Of a stretch of DNA of 64,000 bases, positions 53,776 through 64,000 are shown in pieces. A program made the translations under genes and the position numbers. The DNA is taken from assembly GCA_963971535.1 (NCBI GenBank), contig OZ020589.1:51475956-51539955 (forward strand), read 5' to 3'. Below the pieces are notes generated by a model that saw only the letters and a program-made list of their open reading frames with translations, searched no databases and was not told the DNA's origin. The DNA comes from Notolepis coatsorum. Lineage: Eukaryota; Chordata; Actinopteri; Aulopiformes; Paralepididae. The first letter of the stretch is position 1. Each line of letters begins with the position of its first letter.

Positions 53776-54269
53776 ATTTGACCCTTTTGATGTAACCCAA
53801 GATTCAGTCAAAGCAACTATTTTGACCCTTAAAATGGGTCGTTTGTATAACCCAATACGGGGTCAAATCAACTAGGAAGTTGGGTTATTTTGACCCTTAA
53901 AATGGGTCGTTGGTATAACCCAATATGGGGTCAAATCAACTTGGAGGTTGGGTTATTTTGACCCTTAAAATGGGTCGTTGGTATAACCCAATATGGGGTC
54001 AAATCAACTTGGAGGTTGGGTTATTTTGACCCTTAAAATGGGTCGTTGGTATAACCCAATATGGGGTCAAATCAACTTGGAGGTTGGGTTATTTTGACCC
54101 TTAAAATGGGTCGTTACTATCCGTTTATTTGACCCAAGTTATGGGTCAAATGAAATAACCAATAATATTGGGTCAAATTAACCCACACACTGGTCGGGCC
54201 CTTTTTGACCAGTGAATTGGGTCAAAAATAACCCAAATTGGGTCAAATTTGACCAATCTGTTTTTAGTG
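53776..54269. repeat. Right subterminal array of the CACTA element (68-bp units)
   Basis: Tandem units of 68 bp, with TATAACCCAATA recurring at about 53846, 53914, 53982 and 54050. Each pairs gggttattttgaccc with tataaccca. The terminal inverted repeat follows to 54269. Confidence 0.9.
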
Positions 54270-54307
54270 TGCATCATTAGTTTCTGATGGTACGTATATG
54301 ACTGAGC

Positions 54308-54466
54308 GTGAGAGAGACACGTGGTAGAATGACAACAGTGTGAGAGAGACACGTGGTAGAATGACAACAGCGTGAGAGAGACACGTGGTAGAATGACAAC
54401 AGCGTGACATACACACGTGGTAGAATGACAACAGGGTGACAGACACACGTGGTAGAATGACAACAG
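54308..54466. repeat. 33-bp minisatellite, five units
   Basis: The unit gagacacgtggtagaatgac plus acaacagcgtgag repeats five times, with variants in the last two. Confidence 0.92.
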
Positions 54467-54561
54467 GACTCTCATGAGTGCTGCCTTTTTATTGGATTTC
54501 CTATGAATTTGTGACTGCACAACAAACTGTAACCCTGCCCCTAATCCTATTCGTAACCATA

Positions 54562-54640
54562 ACCATTGATTGATTGATTGATTGAAAACTTTATTAACAG
54601 ATTGCAGAATGGGTACAATACAGTACGGCTCAATACAAAC
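54562..54640 (-). mobile_element. Short retroposon 3' tail (AATC repeats)
   Basis: On the minus strand, cccattctgcaatctgttaa then TAAAG and a TTTTCAATCAATCAATCA tail. The same tail lies inside both Harbinger-like MITEs (about 56695-56762 and 58553-58616). Confidence 0.7.
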
Positions 54641-54759
54641 AGCCATAGCCATAACTATAACCATAACCTTAACATGACCCTAACCTTAACTTAATCGCAG
54701 AGGCTAGTTTTCATCTTTTCGTAGTGTCGATGTGTCACTCTCCATACATTTAGTATAAT

Positions 54760-55098
54760 TTTTCCAGTATGTTGTGTCTCTGGAGGGGAGTGTAGTTCTT
54801 AGACCATTGGACCATGACACAGTTGGGTCACTAAGCACTAGCACCTTGTTACATAGTGTGTGTCTTCCCACTTTAGTGAGTTTTTCCTTACCTTCGCGTG
54901 GGGTATGTCTGGGAGTGCTTGCATTCTTTCATTTATTTGCATTTATTTTAAATTTGTTGGACCTTATGGTGTTCTTGTTCTGTTCTTGACTTATTGTTAT
55001 GTTTTCTTCTTGACTTGTTTAAAGAAGACCTGTACGGCCCATGGGGACATTAACGTGTGTTGTTGGGCCTTATAAATAAATTTTATTTGATTTGATCA
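54760..55098 (+). mobile_element. LINE 3' UTR fragment
   Basis: It ends ttataaataaattttatttg plus ATTTGATCAAG, a tail resembling those of fish L2-type LINEs. No coding part remains. The left end is uncertain. Confidence 0.5.
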
Positions 55099-55120
55099 AG
55101 TGTCTTTCTACTGTGTCCCA

Positions 55121-55281
<161 letters not shown>

Positions 55282-55358
55282 GGCCTTTTATTCCTTTCGG
55301 AACATAGGCCATTGATGAAAAGTTTCCACCCCCGTCTGTCTTGCGCCATCCTCTCCAG

Positions 55359-57164
55359 GGCCCTCATTCATCAATAGTGTGCGTAGAACATTTCTATTTC
55401 CACACGTAAGCACGGAATGTAGAACTAGTGTACGCACAGGGAAGTTGGGATTCATCACACGGTGCGTAAGCAGGCTCTATGCTCCTCCGTGTTGATGAAT
55501 ACCACTTTGTTCTACCGTCAATGCTCGTGCATGATTATCCATATATGGTCATGAAAATGAGGAAACACCCCCCATGGGATGTGAAATAATGGACTGACCC
55601 GAGCGGGACTCTGAGAAACTCCACAAAGATTGTTCACTGCTGTCGAACCAAGAAGACACTATCGCGCATTATGATTTATGGGATAAATAAAAGGCGGACT
55701 TGTAAACGGTGATGTCAGATATCAACGGCTCCCTAAGACCATTGCTGCAATTCTGCCTGGACAGCTCAAAATACTAATAAAGACCGTTCGTTGACCACTG
55801 TTTGGCGTTGGTTGTGTGTCATTATAACCGTGCTGTAATATGAATGCCTTTATTAGTTGTGTTCGATTGGTTATGATTTTTAGAGGCATCTATTTTGTTG
55901 TCGGCTAATAAAGACCGCGCTGGAATATGACTGCCTTTTCCCGTGTTGTTTGATTAATACCCACGGATTAAAGTTCTCCTCAATTCTATTCCAAATCGCG
56001 ATGGATCTCCCGTCGATTTTCTACCTGCTGCATATGATTTCTAGAGGCATACTACAATCTATTTTGATGTCAGTATTGGGTAGCCTATATAAACAATATA
56101 ATACGAGAGCATATACAAGAACAATGAATCTCACTGCATGTATGATAGCCTGCCTTTCAATACATGAACTTGAATTCCATCATGTTTGTGTGCGGGACTC
56201 ACAAGGCTGTTGTCACAATGGGTGGTACCGTTGTACAGTAATAATAACAGTCCACACAATAGCACAATCCATGCCATAGCCTATGTTCCATTAGGACATG
56301 ATCTGTGACGACAAATGTTCTAGAATGTTTGATTAAGATATCATACTCTGACAGCATGCCTATGAGCAACAAAAACGCGAACTTGAATCCCATCATATAG
56401 TCTGTCCACTATCTGCATGGTGTCATTGCAATGCGTTTTCTATTCTTTCTTGTACAGTAAAAAGGGGGAAGAACACTATATTCATATGACTTATTCTGCT
56501 TACAGCTTCGAAATTCCACTTGTTTCGTTTAACGTAAAGCCTTTTAAATATAATCAAAACGTTCCCGTGTTTCGGCGGTCTGTGCGCAAAATAATAACGC
56601 GTTGAGCTTTATGATTTATGATGAATTGAAAATGGGGGACCCTGATGTAAACAGGACGAAAGTTGGTCTGCATCCCCAATTAACAATTGTATGTACTGAG
56701 CTGTACTGTACTGTACCCATTCTGCAATCTGTTAATAAACTTTTCAATCAATCAATCAATCAAGCTACGCGGAGCGCAGTCAGTCAGTAGACTACACCCC
56801 GTATATTCCGATAACGCTATATAAACCATGCTGCATTCATTCTGAGAGAAAGATCTATTATTCCAAATGCTATTTATAGGGTTTTGACCATAATTACACT
56901 ACTGTTGCTATTTTACAATGAACTATAATGAACTACGGTTCGTACAGAACATGCCAGTGTTATTATGCACAGAAGCTCATTTCCTTGTTGTAATAATATA
57001 TTCTACCACTGGGCGCTAGGTACGCCAGGTCTGAACTGTGCGTAGATGTAAGCACGAAGTCAAGTTCAAGTTGAAATTGATGAATCCCACTCTTTGCTTA
57101 GAAATGATCGTACGCACAGGGTAAGCACAGATCTGTGCGTAGAACACGTTGATGAATGAGGGCC
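55359..57164. mobile_element. Harbinger-like MITE X1 (1806 bp)
   Basis: Inverted ends ggccctcattcatcaa / ttgatgaatgagggcc. The 3-bp duplication cag lies at 55356-55358 and 57165-57167, fitting the CWG-type targets of PIF/Harbinger elements. Subterminal zones repeat the words gtgcgtagaac and cgtacgcacaggg. It contains a small retroposon tail near 56695-56762. No transposase frame was found. Confidence 0.85.
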
Positions 57165-57222
57165 CAGCTGTTTCCACATCAGTCCCCTTGTCTTGAGTTC
57201 CTGCTCAGTGTCTCTTCTCCAG

Positions 57223-59018
57223 GGCCCTCATTCATCAATGTGTGCGTAGAACTTGACCTATTTCCACACGTAAGCACGGAATGTAGAACTAGTGTACGCA
57301 CAGGGAAGTCGGGATTCATCACACGGTGCGTACGCAGGCTCTATGCTCCTCCGTGTTGATGAATACCACTTTGTTCTACCGTCAATGCTCGTGCATGATT
57401 ATCCATATATGGTCATGAAAATGAGGAAACACCCCCCATGGGATGTGAAATAATGGACTGACCCGAGCGGAACTCCGAGAAACTCCACGAAGATTGTTCA
57501 CTGCTGTCGAACCAAGAAGACACTATCGCGTATTATGGGATAAATAAAAGGCGGACTTGTAAACGGTGATGTCAGATATCAACGGCTCCCTAAGACCATT
57601 GCTGCAATTCTGCCTGGACAGCTCAAAATACTAATAAAGACTGTTCGTTGACCACTGTTTGGCGTTGGTTGTGTGTCATTATAACCGTGCTGTAATATGA
57701 ATGCCTTTATTAGTTGTGTTCGATTGGCTATATGATTTTTAGAGGCATCTATTTTGTTGTCGGCTAATAAAGACCGCGCTGGAATATGACTGCCTTTTCC
57801 CGTGTTGTTTGATTAATACCCAGGGATTAAAGTTCTCCTCAATTTTATTCCAAATCGCGATGGATCTCCCGTCAATTTTCTACCTGCTGCATATGATTTC
57901 TAGAGGCATACTACAATCTATTTTGATGTCAGTATTGGGTAGCCTATATAAACAATAATAGAGAGCATATACAAGAACAATGAATCTCACTGCATGTATG
58001 ATGTAGCCTGCCTTTCAATACATGAACTTGAATTCCATCATGTTTGTGTGCGGGACTCACAAGGCTGTTGTCACAATGGGTGGTACCGGTACAGTAATAA
58101 TTACAGTCCACACAATATCACGATCCATGCCATAGCCTATGTTCTATTAGGACATGATCTGTGACGACAAATGTTCTAGAATGTTTGAAGATATCATACT
58201 CTGACAGCATGCCTATGATCAACAAAAAAACGCGAACTTGAATCCCATCATATACATAGTCTGTCCACTATCTGGTGTCATTGCAATGCGTTTTCTATTC
58301 TTTCTTATACAGTAAAAAGGGGGAAGAACACTATATTCATATGACTTGTATTCTGCTTACAGCTTCGAAATTCCACTTGTTTCGTTTAACGTAAAGCCTT
58401 TTAAATATAATCAAAACGTTCCCGTGTTTCTGCGGTCTGCGCAAAATAATAACGAGTTGAGCTTTATGATTTATGATGAATTGAAAATGGGGGACCCTGA
58501 TGTAAACAAGACGAAAGTTGGTCTGCATCCCCAATTAACAATTGTATGTACTGAGCTGTACTGTACTGTACCCATTCTGCAATCTGTTAATAAACTTTTC
58601 AATCAATCAATCAATCAAGCTACGCGGAGCGCAGTCAGTCAGTAGCCTACACCCCGTATATTCCGATAACGCTATATAAACCATGCTGCATTCATTCTGA
58701 GAGAAAGATCTATTATTCCAAATGCTATTTATAGGGTTTTGACCATAATTACACTACTGTTGCTATTTTACAATGAACTATAATGAACTACGGTTCGTAC
58801 AGAACATCCAGTGTTATTATGCACAGAAGCTCATTTCCTTGTTGTAATAATATATTCTACCACTGGGCGCCAGGTACGCCAGGTCTGACCTGTGCGTAGA
58901 TGTAAGCACGGAGTCAAGTTCAAATCGAAATTGATTAATCCCACTCTTTGCTTAGAAATGATCGTACGCACAGGGTAAGCACAGATCTGTGCGTAGAACA
59001 CGTTGATGAATGAGGGCC
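57223..59018. mobile_element. Harbinger-like MITE X2 (1796 bp)
   Basis: A near-identical copy of X1 in the same orientation, with the same ends and the same cag duplication (57220-57222 and 59019-59021). It differs by scattered substitutions and small indels. It lies 58 bp beyond X1. Confidence 0.85.
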
Positions 59019-60436
59019 CAGGTGTTTTTGGGTCTTACTCTGCCTCGCTTGCCTTGTGGGTTCCAGGTTAATGCCTGTTTGGTTATTGCGGTTACAGAAC
59101 AGGTTCCAAGCCCTGCAAGAACAAGCTCAAAAACCATTGGAAGAGCACTGGAACAACCTGAAAATCGTATGGAAGGAGACATGCCTAGAAGTGGTAGGGA
59201 GAAAGAAAACAAGCAACAAACCCTGGATATCCACTGAAACACTGAAAAGAATAGAGGATAGGAGGGCAAAAAAATACACAATAAACAAATGCAAAACTCG
59301 AGCAAAAAAGGGAGCAGCTCACAGAGACTACGAAGTAGCAAACAAGGAGGTGAAGAAAAGCATCAAACGCGACAAACAGAAATACATAGAAGACTTGGCG
59401 CAATAAGCAGAGGAAGCAGCGGGAAAGAATAACCTCAAGGAACTCTACCTGACCACCAAGAAACTAACCGGGAGGTTTAGACAGACAAACACACAAATCC
59501 GTGACAAACAAGGACGACTGCTCACCACCAAGGAAGAACAACACCAAAGGTGGACTGAGCACTTTAGGGAGCTCCTCAACAGAGAGCCCCCTGTCCAAGA
59601 GGTGGAGATTCCACCAGCTGCACACATGCTGGAGATCAACTGTGCCCCCCCAACAAGATATGAGGTGAAAAAGACCATCAATGCATTGCAACATGGCAAG
59701 GCAGCAGGGCCAGATGACATTCCAGCAGACGCTTTAAAGGCAGACGTTGAAACCTCAGCCACCATGCTACACCAGCTGATCAAAAGGATCTGGGAGAAAG
59801 AAGGAAATGTACCAACAGACTGGAAGGACGGGCTCATTGCTATTAAACCCAAGAAAGGAGACCTTAAGAACTGCAACAACTATCGTGGGATTATGTTGCT
59901 CTCAACACCAGGCAAGGTGTTCAACCGCATTATCTTGGACAGACTGCGAAAAGGGGTCGATGATGAACTGAGAGAAAACCAAGCCGGTTTCAGGAACGGT
60001 AGATCGTGCAGTGACCAAATTGCCACCCTCAGGATCATCATCGAGCAATCCATAGAATGGCACGCACCTGTCTATGTCAATTTCATAGATTTTGAAAAGG
60101 CATTCGATAGTGTAGACCGCGAGCTGCTTTGGAAACTCATGGCACACTATAGAATCCCTAAAAAATACATCAGCATAATCAAGAACATGTATCAGGACAT
60201 GAAATGCCAAGTGTTACATAACGGATGTGCACAAGAACACTTCAAAGTGCTCACCGGCGTGAAACAGGGCTGCCTACGTTCCCCCTTCCTCTTTCTCCTA
60301 TGCATCGACTGGATCATGAGGCAAACCACAACCAATAAAAAGACTGGCATCCAGTGGAGTCTAACGGAGCACCTCGAAGACCTGGACTTTGCGGATGACA
60401 TCGCACTACTCTCACACAACCATCAACAGATGCAAG

Positions 60437-61400
60437 TAATAGGACCTTCTCTGTCCAACTTGGTGACTTCACTTCCTCTGTGGCCCCCCTCACCTGCGGG
60501 GTGCCCCAAGGCTCGATATTGGGTCCCACTCTCTTCCTCCTATATATACTCCCCCTAGGCCAGATCTTTGCAAAACATAACATCTTATTCCATTGCTTCG
60601 CCGATGACGTGCAGGTCTACCTCCCCTTAAAACCCACCCAAGGGAAAACATCAATAACACCACTACTTGACTGCCTGGCAGAAATTAAGTGCTGGATGTC
60701 TGAAAACTCCCTGACATTAAACAAAGGGAAAACTGAGGTCATTGTTTTTAATAGTGCCCCCCCCGACCCCCCTCATTGACGCACTTGGTCCCCTGGGTCC
60801 AAACCTCTCCACCTCTGTCAGGAACCTCAGGGTCATCTTCGACAGCAATTTTAAATTTGACAAACAGGTCAGCGCCGTAGTCAAAAACTGTTTTTACCAC
60901 CTTAGACTCCTGGCGAAGACAAAGGCATACCTCTCCCAAAGTAACCTAGAGACGGTGATACATGCCTTTGTCACCACCCGCCTCGACTACTGCAATGCCC
61001 TTTACACGGGCATCGACAAATCCTTGCTTCGCGGCCTACAACTGGTGCAGAACGCAGCCACACGCCTCCTCACCAAAACAAAAAAACATGAACATATCAG
61101 CCCAGTTTTGGCCTCGCTCCACTGGCTGCCTGTCCGCTTTAGGATCGATTTTAAATTAGCCCTAAATGTTTTTAAATCACTAAATGGCACGGCTCCTCCC
61201 TATCTGTCCGAACTCCTGCACCGCCACACCCCCCACGATCCCTCAGATCAGCTGACCAGCTGCTACTGGTGGTGCCTAGAACTAGGCTCAAGACTAGGGG
61301 AGACAGAGCTTTCTCCACCGCAGCGCCTAGATTGTGGAACAGCCTCCCCCTCAGCGTACGGACCGCCCAGACCGTGCAGGCTTTTAAATCACTTTTAAAA
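60437..61400 (+). pseudogene. C-terminal part of an L2-type LINE reverse transcriptase
   Basis: Frames at 60480 and 60742, then a short third frame at about 61269, cover GVPQGSILGPTLFLLYILPL (motif B), FHCFADDVQVYLPL (motif C with FADD), CWMSENSLTLNKGKTEV, LRVIFDSNFKFDKQVSAVVK, TTRLDYCNALYTGI, LQLVQNAATRLLT, PVLASLHWLPVRFRIDFKLA and RLWNSLPLSVRTAQTVQAFK. The order matches L2/Maui-type LINEs. Frame changes near 60770 (in a poly-C run) and near 61270 disrupt it, and the N-terminal endonuclease and first RT motifs are lost by 5' truncation. Confidence 0.85.
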
Positions 61401-61685
61401 ACCTACCTGTTCTCCTTCGCCTTCCCCCCCCACTTAATCACCACTAGACCCCTTGCCCTTCTATCCTGTTTTTATTACTTTCATTGCTTTACTATGTTTT
61501 TAATCTTATATCTTGCATCATATTATTTTGTTTTTATTATACTGTCATTGCTTTATTATGTTTTTAATCTTATATATTGCATCACATTATTTTGTTTTTA
61601 TCAACCTGCCTGTGAAGCACTTTGGTGCCAGCTGCCGCTGCCTGGAAATGTGCTATATAAATAAATTTTACTTGACTTGACTTGA
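60437..61685 (+). mobile_element. L2-type LINE, 5'-truncated, inside RTE LINE 2
   Basis: It is flanked by CAAG (60433-60436 and 61686-61689). It ends tataaataaattttacttga followed by CTTGA repeats. The protein part begins in the RT palm and the UTR contains two similar 70-bp stretches (61500-61600). Confidence 0.8.
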
Positions 61686-62735
61686 CAAGACAAAACCCAG
61701 CTGCTAGAAACAACTGCAGCTGGACTTGGGCTCAAAATAAATTGACAAAAAACTCAAGTAATCAGAGTCAATAATAAAAGCACAAACCCCATAACCATCG
61801 GGGGCCAGACACTGGAAGAGGTTGACAAATTCACATACTTGGGTAGTGTTATAGCTGTTGATGGCGGGACTGAGGAAGACGTAAGGGCAATAATAGGAAA
61901 AGCAAGAGCAACATTCAACATGTTAAACAAGATATGGAAAACCCGAAACATCAAACTCAACACCAAGCTCAAAATCTTCAACTCCAATGTCAAATCCATT
62001 CTGCTATATGGCTCTGAAACCTGGAAAACCACCACTAACATCAACAATAAACTGCAGACCTTCATCAACCATTGTCTGAGACGTATCCTCAGCATCTTCT
62101 GGCCAAACACAATCACCAACATCAAGCTGTGGGAATGCACCAAGCAAGAATCAGTGGAGGTCCAGCTGACCAGGAGAAAATGGAGCTGGATTGGGCACAC
62201 ACTTCGAAGACACAAAACCGCAATAACTGTGTCCCATCTACTGAAGCAGAAATGCCATAACGAGCATCTTTCAAAGACAAACATCCAGAGTCACACAAAG
62301 CTCCTGTGTGGCAGGCATATCAGAATCACAATTTCCATGCCAAAGTTCATGACAGAACGCACAAAGAATTATACTTCATTTGTTGAGGTTCGCTGAAACA
62401 CACAGTTACGCTACAGCACATACAGTTTAATACAATCGCACACGATGCAGTAGGATGGCACGACTTCCTGTAGAACACGTGGACGTGGATCTCCATGAAT
62501 CATATCACTTTGAACTTCAAGAGGAGGTGATGTTTATGTGTGTATGATATTCATGGCATGTGCCCCGGGCTGTTGTGCTTTACAGTATGAGCGCTGATGT
62601 TGCTGAGTGATATGAAGGTGCATCTCCTCCAGCTAGTTGGGTGAAGCAGCATGCTCATCACTTCTCTCTACGTAGCCAACAGCACTGCTGATGAGGACAT
62701 CTGCTTTTTAGACAGTAAACTGGGTGGTCAGACAC

Positions 62736-62759
62736 ATACACACACACATGCACACATTT

Positions 62760-62798
<39 letters not shown>

Positions 62799-62849
62799 GC
62801 ATACACACAAACATACACACACACACACATATATACAGTACACATACTG

Positions 62850-62882
<33 letters not shown>
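62736..62882. repeat. (CA)n microsatellite, interrupted
   Basis: CA repeats with ACATACA and TATATACAGTA interruptions. Confidence 0.9.
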
Positions 62883-62883
<1 letters not shown>

Positions 62884-63450
62884 AACACATTTTAAATACT
62901 ACTGTATATTTGAATCTACAGATCAAATCACATGTACATAGGATTTAAATGTTACAGAGGTTCAATGTGCTTTTAGATTCTAAAGCATCTTCTATGGCAC
63001 ACTGGTTGGTTACCTACAGAGAGAACTTCTCTCAAGCTGCTTAGTGCTTCTCGACAGGCCTGCAATCCTCAGGCCACTGCAACTGCACGTTTATGAACAT
63101 GCCAGAGGAGACCAAATATCACCATCATCAGCCAACAATTATAGCCAAAGCCTCTGATCTGTGGCCATGGGACGATACTTAGCCAGTTTGTCCAGGACGG
63201 CTTGTTCATAAAGGGTGAATGCACAACCTCACACACACACCCACACATGCACTTGTGCGATAACCCCCCCCCCCCCCCATACTTTCTCTCATGCACAGCA
63301 CATGCATAAACACACACACACAAATACAGACATGGCATGTATAAACAAACACGCACACACTCCCCCACTCCATGCAGCTTAGCTGAGGAGACATTGAGTT
63401 AATGTGAACTGATAAAAAAATCCACATGTACAAGACCAGGTCCAGCAGAC

Positions 63451-63644
<194 letters not shown>

Positions 63645-64000
63645 AAAAAAGACATTGTTTGAGTGAGTCAGGTCAGAATGGCTTGGTCCACATACAGGTA
63701 ACTTGACATGTCAGTTCTAGCCACATTGCATAACAGTTCAGACTGCCTTTGTAGTGGTAATTATATCATGAGATTATGCTCCATGAACTGGCCATATTGA
63801 CCACACTGTAGCCTAGCCGTGGTGATTAGGCCCATACGCATGAATTCAATGGTGCAAAAATAACGTGAAATCATGTTCACCTACTGCATTGTCATCTTCT
63901 ACGTGGTAAAAGCGGGGAATCACTGAACAACTAAATATAGCAGTGTGTCATTGGGATAATGTCCCAGCCTCATTAGGTATTCAACTTCCTCAGCAGGCGT

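Larger units (their letters stand above)
45359..54269. mobile_element. CACTA (EnSpm) DNA transposon with a SAM-domain gene
   Basis: The left end reads CACTAAAAACAGATGGGTCAA. The right end is its near inverse, finishing CTGTTTTTAGTG at 54269. CACTA tips are the superfamily hallmark. Both ends are followed inward by arrays of GGGTTA/TTGACCC/AACCCA words, the subterminal repeats of fish EnSpm elements. The interior holds a spliced SAM-domain gene and pieces of a Tnp2-like transposase. Nested inside are hAT MITE 4 (50967-52080) and a small MITE (53620-53775). The left flank is a CA repeat, and no 3-bp target duplication could be seen. Confidence 0.85.
55282..59090 (-). pseudogene. C-terminal end of the RTE LINE 2 protein, split by two MITEs
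   Basis: Three minus-strand blocks read in order. 59090-59022 reads [20 protein letters not shown] and then KNTW. 57219-57168 reads RRDTEQELKTRGLMWKQL. 55355-55282 reads LERMAQDRRGWKLFINGLCS and then ERNKRPK and stop. They match in order the end of RTE-type LINE 1 ([20 protein letters not shown] ... [11 protein letters not shown]), which confirms that both MITEs landed inside this coding stretch. Confidence 0.85.
59091..62225 (+). pseudogene. Inverted body of the RTE LINE 2 reverse transcriptase
   Basis: Plus-strand coding sequence from the end of the endonuclease domain onward. Upstream part: KPLEEHWNNLKIVWKETCLE and IEDRRAKKYTINKCKTRAKK. RT: GKAAGPDDIPADALKADVET, NYRGIMLLSTPGKVFNRI, NFIDFEKAFDSVDREL (motif A), GVKQGCLRSPFLFLLC and LDFADDIALLSHNHQQM (motif C). 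The frame stops once in frame at 59404-59406. After the L2-type insertion (60437-61685) it resumes with [37 protein letters not shown] and WSWIGHTLRRHKTAIT. It ends at 62225, where the remaining residues are found inverted at 59090. The 5' part is missing (truncation). The protein is about 50% similar by eye to RTE-type LINE 1. Confidence 0.85.

Overview
The window looks like teleost fish DNA. It is full of repeat families typical of ray-finned fish: Rex1/L2/RTE/Tx1 LINEs, hAT and Harbinger-like MITEs, DIRS elements, a BEL/Pao element, and a fish-type CACTA transposon carrying a SAM-domain gene. I recognise no ordinary host gene. Almost every long reading frame belongs to a mobile element, so this is a transposon graveyard, probably intergenic or intronic. 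The species cannot be named from the sequence.

Layout. (1) 1-4685: an unclassified LTR-type element on the minus strand, cut by the window edge. (2) 4686-7182: a CR1/L2-group LINE hit by a tRNA-like SINE (4887-5478) and a hAT MITE (6140-7136, 8-bp target duplication). (3) At 7183 a second hAT MITE begins. It is split by two enormous insertions. The first is a Tx1/L1 LINE (7255-19933, 15-bp target duplication) that itself contains a small hAT MITE, a LINE tail and a Gypsy-like LTR element, which in turn holds a BEL/Pao element (9662-17944) with a MITE in its 3' LTR. The second is a pogo-like DNA transposon (20221-42609, TA duplication). It contains two DIRS-like elements (20680-25813 and 35653-42161), a Copia element (26371-31379), several LINE pieces, an RTE-type LINE (about 32315-35370), a Rex1 LINE and a 5S rRNA-derived fragment. 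(4) 42627-44495: a mariner-type MITE joined to the 3' end of a coding DIRS element.

(5) 45359-54269: a CACTA (EnSpm) transposon with CACTA ends and subterminal repeats. It holds a spliced SAM-domain gene, a Tnp2-like transposase split into two pieces on opposite strands, a nested hAT MITE with a 158-bp palindrome, and a 677-bp tandem duplication. (6) 55124-62225: a second RTE-type LINE, with a 14-bp target duplication and the inverted layout expected of twin priming. It is interrupted by two 1.8-kb Harbinger-like MITEs and an L2-type LINE. (7) 62240-64000: no gene seen, with long CA and GA microsatellites.

Target-site duplications and resumption of the interrupted host element let the insertions be ordered. 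At the deepest point six elements are stacked: LINE, then hAT, Tx1/L1, Gypsy-like LTR, BEL and MITE. All calls were made by eye, without database searches. Family names below superfamily level are provisional.
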